This document shows, in pieces, positions 1 to 10,425 of a DNA stretch of 64,000 nt (positions are counted from its first letter, which is position 1; each line of letters starts with the position of its first letter). This DNA is from Lineus longissimus. Lineage: Eukaryota; Nemertea; Pilidiophora; Heteronemertea; Lineidae. Position numbers and translations under genes: made by a program. The notes under the pieces were generated by a model. That model worked only from the letters and a program-made list of their open reading frames with translations, was not told the DNA's origin and searched no databases. The stretch lies in contig NC_088308.1 in NCBI RefSeq assembly GCF_910592395.1, forward strand, positions 13,347,001 through 13,411,000, written 5' to 3'.

Positions 1-390
1 GGGGGGATTGTCAAGATTATTCTGCTTCCCTGGTTGTGACATCAATCCTAGCTGTCCATTCCCTTTGGTGGTAATAATTCTGCCAAGACAATCGGTGACT
101 GCCATGCCCACAGACCTAGCCCAGAGAAAAGTATCACCCCGACTGCCAACTATGCTCGCACTGCAGTGTGTAGTGTGTTCATCCCCTCTTCCGCATCTAA
201 TTGCCATCAAGGGCAGAAGCTCTGTTTTCATAAGGACAGGATTTTACAATGCAGCATTTCGCATTTTGGAGCCTGCTCAACTAGCTACTGTGTACCAGGC
301 CTGTTTTTCAATACTGTAGGTCTAATGAAGTCTGTTGGGTTTGATTGAAGTTTATAACATAATTGCTAACTCATACAGTATGAGTTCTTG
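1..390. other. unassigned flank
   Basis: Short frames are open here, but none resembles a known domain and none has convincing codon structure or splice signals. I see no recognisable repeat in it. The right edge is the microsatellite tail of the neighbouring LINE. Confidence 0.4.
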
Positions 391-415
391 TTATTATTAT
401 TATTATTATTTATTA
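391..415 (-). repeat. (TAA)n microsatellite tail of LINE-A
   Basis: On the minus strand the 3' UTR ends in AATAAATAATAATAATAAT-type triplets. TAA-repeat tails are typical of several non-LTR clades (I, L2 and relatives), and this one marks the 3' end of the element. An AATAAA hexamer lies inside the tail. Confidence 0.8.
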
Positions 416-628
416 AATCCAAATAAACAAAATTACATATTGAGACAATTGCCAGGGCTTAGGCTGAAAGCATTAATAGCCCTGGTTACAATGGTATACA
501 AAGAACAAGTTGAATCAAGATAAGGTACTTTGAATGGAAAGAAAGGGATGCAAGTAAAGGTAAAGTAACACAAATAGTTATAGTTTGTACAAAGGTAGTG
601 ATTGATGAGGGGTTCAATTGATCTGGCA

Positions 629-3081
629 CTAGTTACCAGAAAAGGCGATAATATTACTGAGAAAAGTGGCTGTTTTTTCTACAACAAGCCTGTTTGAAGT
701 AAGGTCCAATGAAAATTGACCATTAAGAAGAAAATGGAGCCTCTCATCAACACGAAGATTGAAAAACCTAACAGAAGTAAGGTGTGGCAGCAAACCAGGA
801 TCATTCAAGAAATCGTTACGTAAATCATTTAATAAAGGGCAATTAAAGAGAAGGTGTTTAGTAGATTGGGAGTGAGCCCCGCAATCACAAGATGGACTTA
901 AAACGTTGGTAAAATTGTGGAAATAAAGGGGCACCGAAAAACTAAGTCACACCTTGTCCTATTGAGTGAAAGTTCATTTTTACGAGTAAGAGCCAATTTT
1001 GTAGAAGTAAGAAGGTTATGTTTACCTCTCAGAAAAATTCGGATATTGTATTTAAATGAGTTTCTTGAGAAGCAGTTTTTTATATTGACAGGCACAGACT
1101 CCCAATCTCTAATTACACATGGCACAGTTGACTTGCTAAATCTTGCAGATGATCTAGGGGGAAGTACATAGTCTCGCTGAGTCCTTAAACGGCCAGGAGG
1201 CGCCCGATTACGATAAATGTCAAAGATTTCATTGACATAACATGGTACCAAATTGTGTTGTACCTCATACATAAGCACCAATCTTTTTTCCCTACGCCGA
1301 GCAGAAAGTGACATCCAATCCAAACATTTTAAAACCTTTTGGGTGTTAGTCCCATGAATACAACCACTGACTATAATGGCACCCCTATAATGGATTTTAT
1401 CTAATTGAGAAAGTAGACCCTGATTGGTAAAGTCAAATATAATAGATCCATATTCAAGATGAGGTAATATAAATGATAGATACATGCGTTCAAGATGCCT
1501 TGATTGAACCGTAAACTTCAAAGCATTCAGTGGATTTAACATGTTGTTACATTTTACTACAATATTGTTGATATGCATGCTAGAAGTCAAACACTCATCA
1601 AGTGTAACACCAAGGTGCTTATGGAATGCGCCCCTTGGAATAACTCCCGTACCCAAAGACAGAGGTGGATGGTTATTGATAGTTTTACGAGGAGAGTGAA
1701 ATATGACCTCTTTGCTTTTTGACGCTTTAAAATCAAGTTTCCACACATCCGACCAAACTGACAAATTGTGAAGGTCATTTTGAATAAGAGTATGGGTTTC
1801 GTCAGTGGAATTCGGCAAGGCCGGGAGAAATAAAGAACTGTCATCAGCATAAAGATACAAGATACAATTTTTAACAACATCACTTAGATCATTAATATAC
1901 AATAAGAAGAGGAGCGGGCCAAGTATAGAACCCTGTGGAACACCACTATTAATATAACCTGTCGGGCTCAGATCCGAAGAAGAACTTTCGATCTTTACCT
2001 TAACCTTGCGGTTTGAAAGGTACGACCTGAGCAGTTCAAGAAGTTTTCCCCTTATACCATAGGCCTTAAGCTTTTGAAGGAGAAGAAAATGCGGAACAGC
2101 ATCAAAGGCCCCCGCAATATCAAGAAAAACCCCTCTAGTTTCCATACCATTTTCAGAATTTGAAAGAATCATATTTACAATACTTAGAAGCTGCTTATCA
2201 GTACTATGACCAGGAAGAAAGCCAGATTGACGTTTGAATAAAAGCTCATTGAGCTGCAAATGATCATACATAGATGAGTACACAACCTTTTCAAACAACT
2301 TAGACATGGAGTTTAGCAGGGTAACAGGACGGTAATTAGAAGGACATGACTTACTCCCTTTATTCTTATAGATCGGCACTATGATGCCTAATTTCCAACA
2401 ATCAGGAAAACTGCCATGCTGTAGGAGGACATTAAATAACTCAGACAGTGGTTTTGCAAGAGAAGAAGCTACAAGTTTGAGCATTTTATTTGTTACACCA
2501 TCGACGCCGCCTTGTTTTGAGACGTCCAAGTCCAATAGAAGTTTTCTGACCTCGAGTTCAGTGGTCCTCAGGTCACTAATTGATGCCATTGTCCTTGCAG
2601 GGAAAACAGGGGACAAGACCTCATTGTGGTCATGATGAAATTTGACCATAAACTGTTCCAAGAATAGCTGGCACTTTTCCTGCTGGGAAACATACATATT
2701 ATCTTTGTGAACAATACATGGGATACCAGAGGCAAACTTTTTACCGAGCAGTTGCTTAATAATATGCCAATAGTTTTTGCTGCTGGACGAACTGGTATCA
2801 AGAGACTTACATACATTTTCATGAAATGTCTTCTTAGCTGAAGTAACTAGGTCAGACACACACTTAGCACAATCTTTGTATCGAGCAAAATTGCCAATAC
2901 TATTGTTCCTTACAAGTTTCCTATACATTTTGTCCCGTTTATTTACAGCTTTCTTAATCCTACTGGAGAACCACGGCATGTCCTTAGCTCCGATAACTTT
3001 GTCATGATGCGGTATCTGCTCATTGAATATACTGGATAAAGTTCTTGTGAGCTCATCTTGCTCAGCTGCTATGGATGGCAT
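629..3081 (-). pseudogene. LINE-A reverse transcriptase (frameshifted)
   Basis: The long frame 898-3081 (727 residues) encodes a reverse transcriptase. Visible are GVDGVTNKM near residue 193, SNYRPVTLLN near 248, GFLPGHSTD near 287, motif A FLDIAGAFD near 318-326 with its aspartates, GVPQGSILGP near 379 and the catalytic YADD near 411-414. A second frame, 629-934, carries the C-terminal part (LYFHNFTNVLSPSCDCG, HLLFNCPLLN), a Cys/His-containing tail common in this LINE group. The two parts overlap in different frames around 900-934, so a frameshift separates them. The amino-terminal endonuclease is absent. The RT core itself has no internal stop, so decay is recent or mild. The ATG at 3081 is only the first Met in the truncated frame, not a demonstrated start. 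Confidence 0.85.
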
Positions 3082-3100
3082 TAAAAGGAATGACTTGCTT

Positions 3101-5189
3101 TTGGTATTCTGAAATCATTCTGGGCCTACTTTCCAGACAATTTGCAGAGGACTGATTTTTTTGAGAAACACCCTGTATGTTGAAATTACTTTATTTTGAC
3201 ACTTAGTGCCGTTGATTCAGCGAAACATGAAAAATCGTCATCTAAAAAGTTTTTTCCAGGCATAAGAAAGAGATGATCCCATTTTTGATCACCAAATTCA
3301 ATACAAGATATTAATCGTAATGATTATCAGCCTTTACTTCCGAGGAATCGTAATGAGCTCGAGAAAAAGAGGCAGTTATTCCCCAAAAAATGTGAAAAAA
3401 ATGCCAATTCCCAGCGATGGTTGCTATTCAACATGTTCAAAGTTTTCACAACAGAGAACCTGACGACTTTTTACACATTTTTTCTCACGAAACTACTGAT
3501 AAATGTCTTATTTCTAGGTATATGTTTTTTTTTATATGCAGATTAATTTGGTTTTGGCAGTGAGGAGCGAATTCCAACTTTGTATATTTCACTGCAAAAC
3601 ATATGCGATAATGAGGTTTTAATTATATGCAGTGACATCATCGTGATAATAGAATTGAGCAAAAACGGTATCGCGACAAAGTGACTGAAAATTCACAAAT
3701 TGTTACAAAGTGTAAAAAATTACTATAATGCAATTTTCTTTTGCATCTAAGCTGTATTTTGAATGTATTTGATAGAAAACACATTCACTTGGCAAAACAT
3801 TGGAAAAAGAACAATTTACATATATTACCCGAAGGACCCCCAGTACGCTGCGGTGGGGTGTCGATATACCACTCCATGGTTGGCTAGTAATGAAAGGGTT
3901 AAAGCCTTACAATCAGTTTATGCCATTTGACATCTGTGACCTCGAAAGGTAGGTCAAATCGAAATCGGTATAACATGTGACGTATCCTTGCTTGGAGTAC
4001 CTACATTTTTACGATAAAAAATTATCAAAAACAAGTCACTAATAAGCGATATATTCTCTTCAGTCATAGCCCCATGGTGGCGAAGTCGAGAATTAAGTTT
4101 GACCAAAATCCAGTGTCAGAGGTTATCTGAGCTAGAGGGTCATGTGTACTAAGTTTCAAGTTCATAGCTTTGGCGGTTGAGAAACGTGCCATAGTTACAC
4201 TCCAATGGCCAATTTACGCCACTTGGCCTCTGTGACCTTGAAAAGTAGGTCAAAGCGAAAATGTATCCTTACTTGAAGTACCTACCAAGCAAATGCTATT
4301 GAAACAAGTCACTAACTAGCAATTGACGGCTGGTCGGTCAATTTGAAGACCTCCTTGGAGTGAGTTGGAGTGAGTGTGATGGAGACAAGGCAATGGTTTA
4401 TTTGTAAGCCTTTGTTATTTTATAATTTGATTATCAACCTCTTGAAGATGACTTTTGAAGGGGTACATTCTGATTGTGAGTTAATTACTGTAGGGTTAGT
4501 TCTGACCACGAAAGTGAAATAGATACTTAGCATGATCTGAGCCGTCAATTGACATACGACTTTTTTCCAGTTGCAGAAAGTAAAGTCGCGCCATATAACA
4601 ATGGGCCTCACACCGTACCGTGTATTGGATTACGTTTGATTGCAGGATGGAATTCAAAATGGTTGTCTTTCCAAGATGGCCACTGTTGTATACTGTGCTG
4701 CCATCTGTATTAAAATAATCTAACCAATGTATGTGGTACATCGATGATGATGATAAGCTGTTCAAGGAAGTAGAATAAAGAAGAATGATGATCTGATTGT
4801 TGATTTTATTCACAGACATTTGTCTTGCTTTCTTCAGCTTATCGCTGGATGAACGGACACAATAAAATGGCGATGAGGATGTAAGTGTTATAGACCTAAG
4901 TAACCCACCTCTGATCGTGTCGGTATTCAGCCGGAAGCCGAGTTTTCTGCGAAGTAAAAACATGTGCTTCATGTTGTATGTGATGCATGCTGTAGTGAAC
5001 AGTGCATGTACATTCATACATACATACATACATACATGGCTGACCGATCACTGCTCCTGCCTCCTGCCCCGTTCAACTTAAATGCATCAGATCTTTCTCA
5101 TGAGTGGAAGGTAGACTGAATCATATACGTTTTATGCCATAGCTACTAAACTCAACAAAAAGAATGATAGTATTCAGTTTGCAACTTTT
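3101..5189. other. intergenic DNA with dispersed repeats
   Basis: No supported gene. AT-rich sequence with fragments of the interspersed family that carries the TTTGACCTCTGTGACCTT motif (see 3830-4330) and a short CATA microsatellite at about 5015-5037. The region next to LINE-A contains the phrase GAGAAACACCCTGTATGTTG, which looks like a repeat edge. Frames at 4.4-5.0 kb have no recognisable domain. Confidence 0.5.
3830..4330. repeat. fragments of the TGACCT-motif repeat family
   Basis: Two diverged copies of a block also found at 18.66, 31.1-31.8 and 62.8 kb. Each has TGACCT-like half-sites separated by CTG, then a GAAAAGTAGGTCAAA segment (3926-3957 and 4223-4255), followed by 'GTATCCTT..TAGGAGTACCTACC'-like text and 'AAACGTGCCATAGTTAC' at about 4183-4199. 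Confidence 0.7.
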
Positions 5190-5880
5190 CCACACTGCTT
5201 GAGGGCACCTGTGCAACGCGTTTTTGCCAATTTACCAGGTGAAAAGGACACTTTGGAACATGCTCAAAGCTGTCTCAAAGGTACTTTGACCCAAAGAAGA
5301 ATTTTGTGGGTGAGTGTTACAAATTTTGTCAACGTGTCAACAACAAGAGGAAACTATGGATCAATAAGTCGCTGTCCTGCGTAAACTGGTTGCTTCATCA
5401 TGCCAATTCAGAGATTTCGAGGATGAACTGCCCCGGGATCAGGTTGTCGAAAAATGTCATTCCCGCAAATTGGGTGAAAAGTTTCTCGCGCAAGAGTTCC
5501 TGGACTAAGGAATAGCCCTTAAAATGACACGTTTGTTTGAATCGCCTCAAGCGGAAGCTAAAGCTATGGGCAGTGCCAAACAAATGTCTTTAGCCACGCG
5601 TATTGTTACGCAGACATCATCCAGAGGGGAAACCCATAAACCTTACGGTGCTAATGCTAGCCCTAGTAACTTTTCGAAACCACAAAAACCTGCTACTGGC
5701 TCCTGTTACCAATGTGGCAATACCGTGCTGACACTTGTGGCTCCATCAGTGCCACATGTTCGTACTGGAAAAAGCCGGGGCATTTCCAGAAAGTATGTCA
5801 AACCAAGGCACGTGATACAAAATCACAAGAAACTACGTCTGCGCGTTAGAAAGCAAAAGGAAAGGTTCAAAAAAAGAATA
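5190..5880 (+). pseudogene. gypsy A gag with broken zinc knuckle
   Basis: Spread over several frames. Fragments such as YFDPKKNFVGE-like text, EETMDQ, LRKLVASSCQFRDFEDELPRDQVVEKCHS and RLFESPQAEAKAMG follow the usual capsid C-terminal layout of gypsy gag. Near 5702-5800 a CYQCG box is followed, after a frame change, by CSYWKKPGHFQKVC, a CCHC knuckle in which the second Cys is Trp. The product cannot be made as one chain. Confidence 0.7.
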
Positions 5881-5894
5881 TCCGAGCTGTGTGA

Positions 5895-6825
5895 ATGGAG
5901 GAAATTCAGGACTCTGATTCGGATGATGAAATCATCAAAAGAGTCAATACTACTACCAAAGCTCCTGGTACAGTAACTGTGACAATAAATCGTCAACGAT
6001 TGAAAGTCGTTCCTGATACTGGATCAGAAAGTATTATTATTTCACTGAATTGTATAACAAACTGTTCTGCCGATACTTGCCATATACCACAAAGAAAAAG
6101 TTTATGGCTTTCGCACAAAATGATCCACTAACCTGCCGTGTTTTTTTTACTACTAACGTTGGATATATGGAATCGTAACATGCGAATGGATTACCCTACT
6201 TCTGCAAACTAGATGCTCTGAAAGGCTTTCATCAAATTGAACTTGCGCCAGAACCACGTAATCTGACTTGTTTCATAACTGAACGAGGATGTTACCAATT
6301 TAAAAAGGTACCATTTGGTTTGGCAAGCGCAAGTGAGGCCTTCAAGAAGGCAATTGACGATGAGTTTGGAGGATTAGAAGGCATTGAAATATATGTCGAC
6401 GATATCTTAGTGAATGCAGTAACAACGGAGGAGTTGATTGCACGTGTGCGTGCTATTCTACAGCATTGTAGAGAACGAAATCTGAAGCTTAACAGGACAA
6501 AGTGTGGTTTTGGCTTTGAATCTGTGGGTGTTTTAGTCATATTCTGAGTGCGGACGGCATCCGTGCTGTTCCTTTTAAAGTGCAAGCAATGAAGGACCTA
6601 CAGCCACCGTCTAATATAGCTGAACTCCGCTCATTTCCTCGGAACTTGTATTCAAAATTCATACCAGACTACGCAAATCTCAGTGAACCATTGCGTGCCA
6701 CGAAAAGGAAAGGGACTAAGTGGCAATGGACCGAGACAGAGAACGCTGCATTTGAAGCACTTAAAAAGACGCCTTGTGATGAGCCCTGCTTGGCTTTTTA
6801 CCAGTTTGAAGCTGAAACATTCTAA
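5895..6825 (+). pseudogene. gypsy A protease and RT fragments
   Basis: The retropepsin motif VVPDTGSES is at about 6008-6034. RT text begins abruptly near 6200 with CKLDALKGFHQIELAP, continues through GCYQFKKVPFGLASASEAF, and reaches the catalytic YVDD near 6392-6403. The connection domain (IPDYANLSEPLRATKR, WTETENAAFEALK) follows at 6580-6825 in another frame. The segment between protease and motif A is too short, so the amino-terminal RT is deleted. The frame ends at 6822, where foreign sequence interrupts RNase H. Confidence 0.8.
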
Positions 6826-7225
6826 AAGGGGTTGTGTGAAGTAAAAGGTACGCCATTATGAAGTAAAAATTATGCTTCTAGACACTGAGCTGAAGATGCC
6901 AATGTAATTTTTTTTAAAAATCTGCCCAGTAGTTTCCGAGTAATCCGCATAGCAAGGTCCGCAACTTCCCGCGCAAATTTGAAGTTCGCGCATGCGTGGT
7001 ATCATTGTGGAGGAGTATGCATTCGGCGATGACTCAGTCGATATGTGATCATTCGCACATCGATCGATTGCGTCTGACATGTCTGACGTAGGCTAACCAT
7101 AACAAAACAAAACAAAGACTAGAATGTCTCGGCAATGTTCTGCTTTGAATTGTCGCCTAATGCGAAAGCAGCCATGTTTATTACTAAACGGTACTTCCTT
7201 GGGCAAAACGGCAAATCTTCGCTGA
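6826..7225. mobile_element. ~400-bp insertion inside gypsy A RNase H
   Basis: Gypsy coding similarity stops near 6825 and resumes at about 7226 with the end of RNase H (KIEHVKGVKNIADYLSR). The intervening DNA is not gypsy-like. It holds CG-rich palindromic text (TGTGATCATTCGCACATCGATCGATTG, split here as TGTGATCATTCGCACATCGA then TCGATTG) and a short frame from the ATG at about 7124. I found no clear terminal repeats or target duplication, so the class is unknown. It may also be an insertion-deletion. Confidence 0.45.
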
Positions 7226-8170
7226 TTGTTCGCGCTGCCGCTGGCTCGCAAGCGATTGCGTCCGTACAATATCAAAATTGAACATGTGAAAGGAGTGAAA
7301 AACATCGCCGATTACCTCTCACGTTCACTGTCTTCAAAGTGTCAGAATTCACACAATCTCGCTGAATACTATATCCACTCTGTTGGCACGTTCTGTACTT
7401 CTGAAGAAATGGATGCCCTTTCTTTCGAGGAGATTCAAAAGGCTACGAAAACCGATAAACTTTTGCAAGAACTTGTGAAAATTCTGAATCATGGAAAATG
7501 GCCACGTACCTTTCCTGAGGATTTGAAACCCTACTACAAACTTAGAGAGGAACTATCTCTATACGAATCATGTGTCTTGCGTGGTAACCGTCTAGTGATT
7601 CCTAGTTTACTGCAAAAACGTGTGTTGTCATTGGCGCATGAAACTCTCCAAGGAATTGTGCGTACAAAACAAATGTTGCGCATGAAATTCTATTGGCCTG
7701 GTTCGGATAAAGCAGTTGAAAACCTTGTTTCTCAATGTAATGCATGTGTTCTAAATCAGCCATTGTTGGATAATCAGCCACTTCACCCAACTGAGTTACC
7801 GCCAAGTCCTTGGTATAAATTAGGTATGGATCTTGTAGGTCCAATCCGAGGTCAATACATATTCACGATGGTTGACTATTATTCATCTTATCCTGAGGCA
7901 TACATTTTGAAGGATATCCCATCACAAGCCAGCTGATTACGAGGTTGACAGATGTATTTGCTAGATTCGGATAACCTCAGTGTATTGTAACTGATAATGG
8001 CAGTTAATTTGTTTCCTCAGAGTTTTAAAAATATCTGAAAGATTGTGGAATTCAGCACTATAGATCTTGATGGCGTATAGAAATACACCACATAGAGCTT
8101 TGGGAGAGACTCCAGCTTGTTTTTTATTAAACAGACCTCTGAGAGACAAGTTGCCTACCATCCATACTGT
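7226..8170 (+). pseudogene. gypsy A RNase H end and integrase
   Basis: The open frame 7226-7936 starts in the RNase H tail (GVKNIADYLSR) and runs into integrase. In the zinc-binding part, the first His (LAHE) and the CNAC pair are present, but the second His of the usual HQG is Leu (LQGIV), so the H2C2 site is broken. The catalytic core begins with GMDLVGPI. After 7936 similarity continues through stops and frame changes (IVTDNGS near 7985, MAYRNTPHRALGETPACFLL near 8070). No complete DDE core can be made. Confidence 0.85.
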
Positions 8171-8189
8171 TACTGATGGTAAAAATTAC

Positions 8190-8663
8190 GAAATGTGTAG
8201 AATGGTATGGCATCAGCGGTTCTTTGGTTTGATGCATTTTCTGGCTTAAACAGATGCTACAAGATTTCACCATGTCCTCAATGTCTCCATTCATGGTTGT
8301 CCAAAATAGAATGTCTCGGACCTTCTTGGTTGCCTCACAGCCCATGTGACCACCATGAGCGTGACTCATGCACTCCTTCTGAAGTTTACTTGGCACTACG
8401 ATTTTATGTCCTTTGAATATTACACCCTTGTCGACCACAAGTTTATAAAGGAAAGAAAAGTAAGTTTTTAGTTCTTTCGCAACCCGGCTTTCTTTTTCTG
8501 GCCAGCATGTGAGAATGACAGTGCTTAGTTTGCTCAACTCTTCATCCGGGGCAGTGGCCGGTTTCAGTTCTTCCAATTTTGTCTTTGAGATGAGAAGATT
8601 GCAGAGAACGTCATAGTCATTGAGTGTTTCCTCTAGCTCTGCGTCGTGTTTATTCAGGGGCAA
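8190..8663 (-). pseudogene. gypsy B integrase zinc-binding domain
   Basis: The frame begins in the linker after RNase H (LPLNKHDAELEETL, AKELKTYFSFLYKLVVDKGVIFKGHKIVVP, given in parts) and contains an intact H2C2 site: HAHGGH and CSIC. The integrase catalytic core is missing because the element is cut near 8.19 kb, where it meets gypsy A. Confidence 0.8.
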
Positions 8664-8715
8664 GTATGCACGTGAAAGGGTATAGGCGATAAAAAGTTAT
8701 TTGCCCTGTTTATTG

Positions 8716-9185
8716 TTATATTTGTTGCCAGACTTCACTAGCCCAACAGATGCCCATTGGCAACCTGAGATAGCGAAACCGCCCGTAAGGGGTCCCGAAT
8801 GTCGTCAAGAACGAAGATTTCTCTGCGAGTGGAATGTGGTAGAAAGCTTGGCTTACGTCGATTACGGTAAACAGATTGGCATTCAGCACGTTCGCTACAA
8901 CTTGTTTTATCGTCCTCATTGGGTAGTGTGGCCTCTTGATCGCTTTATTCAAATCTCCCGGGTCTATACTCTTATATCATCAGTGCTCTTTTTTGTAGTC
9001 ACAACTAATGATGAAACCCAGTCTGTGGGTTCTGCAACCGGTGCTATGATTCTGTCACGGACCATCTCAGCTAGTTTATCTTTCAGTTTTTCTCTCATTG
9101 CTACTGACACATTTCTGACAGGTCTCACAACTGGTGGAACATCATGATCCATTGCTATTTTGTATTTAACGGGCAATGTTCCCAA
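8716..9185 (-). pseudogene. gypsy B reverse transcriptase, N-terminal half
   Basis: Two frames: 8964-9185 (DHDVPPVVRPVRNVSVAMREKL, DRIIAPVAEPTDWVSSLV) and 8716-8952 (RPHYPMRTIKQVVANVL, FTVIDVSQAFYHIPL, FGRFRYLRLPMG-like). Motif A is present. The sequence stops just after the region preceding the YVDD box, so the catalytic aspartate pair and RNase H are deleted. Confidence 0.8.
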
Positions 9186-9215
9186 TTTCCCATCGAACAG
9201 CTCGGGGTATTTTTT

Positions 9216-9860
9216 TTAAACACCATGCAATTCTACTGCCTTATCGACTTTGAACACATCTGAGCTAAGAGTCAGTAGACCTAAACGTAGACTGTCTTTC
9301 AAACCGGGTAACGTAGTGACATCTTGATCCATGATGTGAAACTCAAGAGTGCTCTCCTGGTTGTCGTGTACACAAGACAGCATGGCAACGCCCATAGATC
9401 TTGTGGCGTGACCACCGGAAAACCGAAGTTTGACTGTTTTCGACACGTCTAGTTTGCCTTTAAGACAAGCATTTTCACTAGGCTCATTATGTTGCATTTA
9501 GCCCCAGTGTCTACCTTCATAGTTGACTTGCCCTTGTTCACATTCAATACAACATGAATGTCCTCTTTAGATCCTGGTTTCTCTACAGTTTCGATGTAGA
9601 GGGTATCAGAAAATTCGCCACATATTTCAAGTTCACCGACAGTCTTTTTTGTGTTCCCACGTGGATTGTGATCAACATACGGAAATGAAATGATTCCACC
9701 TAGCGCATTTGGTGCACTGTTTGACAAAGGCAGGGCATGCAGATCGAGACTTGTCTGCATGTTTTTGGTACCCACATTTATCACATTTGCCTTCAGGTTT
9801 TTGCGTTTCTGGGCGTTTTCCTTGTGTTGGCTTGAATTTTTGACTAAATTGTTGCTTTTT
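9216..9860 (-). pseudogene. gypsy B gag zinc knuckles and protease
   Basis: Reading down from 9860, a basic Gln/Lys-rich linker leads to CDKCGYQKHADKSRSAC and CTKCARWNHFISVC, the second a perfect CX2CX4HX4C knuckle (about 9671-9790). A stop follows, and the protease region continues in a different frame (9449-9784), with the retropepsin motif MKVDTGAKCN near 9520. Another frame change leads to 9216-9497 (MDQDVTTLPGLKDSLRLGLL), the usual segment after the protease. Confidence 0.8.
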
Positions 9861-9926
9861 GAGAGAGAGAGAGAGAGAGGGAGAGAGAGGGAGAGAGAGG
9901 GAGAGAGAGGGAGAGAGAGGGAGAGG
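9861..9926. repeat. (GA)n / GAGAGAGAGG microsatellite
   Basis: Sixty-six bases of GA dinucleotides passing into five GAGAGAGAGG decamers. It is the junction between gypsy B gag and the 3' end of LINE-B. A second (GA)n tract sits at the other end of LINE-B (17110-17149). Confidence 0.95.
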
Positions 9927-10425
9927 ATATTAACAGATCAGTATGTAGTACTATTTGGACTGTCTTGTGCAGTCAGTACATTCTCGTCATTTCTGTTTGG
10001 GTTAGTTGGGAGGGTTAAAGAAAGTTGTTAGGTAAAAAAAAGCAAAGATTTTGTTAACCAAACGAGAAGTTGGTACATTTCATATACATAATTAGACAAT
10101 TAGATAATGACTTCATGACCTCTACTGATAAATACAGTCCTATCCAAGCACTCCTGAACTAATATAATGCAAGGTACGTACATTTAGGCTGCGGCACCTC
10201 TGCGGCACCTCTCCAGGGAGTGGTGTTGCATGGAGTGAATAACAATTGGTTGGCTTTTGTTGATATTGATTTTGAGGTCTAGATCTTGAAGAGTCTATTA
10301 AAAGCGGTTAGAAAAAGACATTGTCTGCTAAAAAAAGACGTTACGTAAATAAGTGTTAGAGGGAATTTTCTGAAATAAAAGTGATAAAATCTAAAATGGT
10401 AGATTGTAAAACCCAGATGTGAAAA

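Larger units (their letters stand above)
391..3100 (-). mobile_element. LINE-A: 5'-truncated non-LTR retrotransposon
   Basis: A minus-strand non-LTR retrotransposon. It has an endonuclease-less 5' end near 3.1 kb, a reverse transcriptase frame, a roughly 220-bp 3' UTR and a 3' tail of TAA/AAT triplets at 391-415. The RT motif style (NYRPVTLLN, GFLPGHST, GVPQGSILGP, YADD) is that of the jockey/CR1/L2/Rex1 group. I cannot place the clade more finely. The missing endonuclease indicates 5' truncation during target-primed reverse transcription. The exact 5' boundary and target-site duplication were not found. Confidence 0.85.
5190..8170 (+). mobile_element. Ty3/gypsy element A (decayed, no LTRs seen)
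   Basis: A plus-strand gag-pol relic in the order gag, zinc knuckle, protease, RT, start of RNase H, integrase. That order is standard for Ty3/gypsy. Many stops and frameshifts, a 400-bp insertion in the RNase H region and loss of the first half of RT show that it is dead. Neither LTR is recognisable. It ends tail-to-tail against a second gypsy copy on the other strand near 8.17-8.19 kb. Confidence 0.85.
8190..9860 (-). mobile_element. Ty3/gypsy element B (internally deleted)
   Basis: A minus-strand gypsy relic in the order gag zinc knuckles, protease, RT palm, then a deletion of the YVDD/RNase H part, then integrase zinc-binding domain. The 5' part of gag ends exactly at the (GA)n tract 9861-9926, where LINE-B begins. 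No LTRs seen. Confidence 0.85.

Noticed and set aside
4496-5029. 177-codon minus-strand frame
   Set aside because: No domain, low-complexity Ser runs, overlaps a CATA microsatellite; looks like a chance frame.
7124-7225. MSRQCSALNCR.. frame resembling the start of a THAP zinc finger
   Set aside because: Only the C-x4-C spacing fits; the rest of the THAP pattern is absent and the frame ends after about 34 codons.
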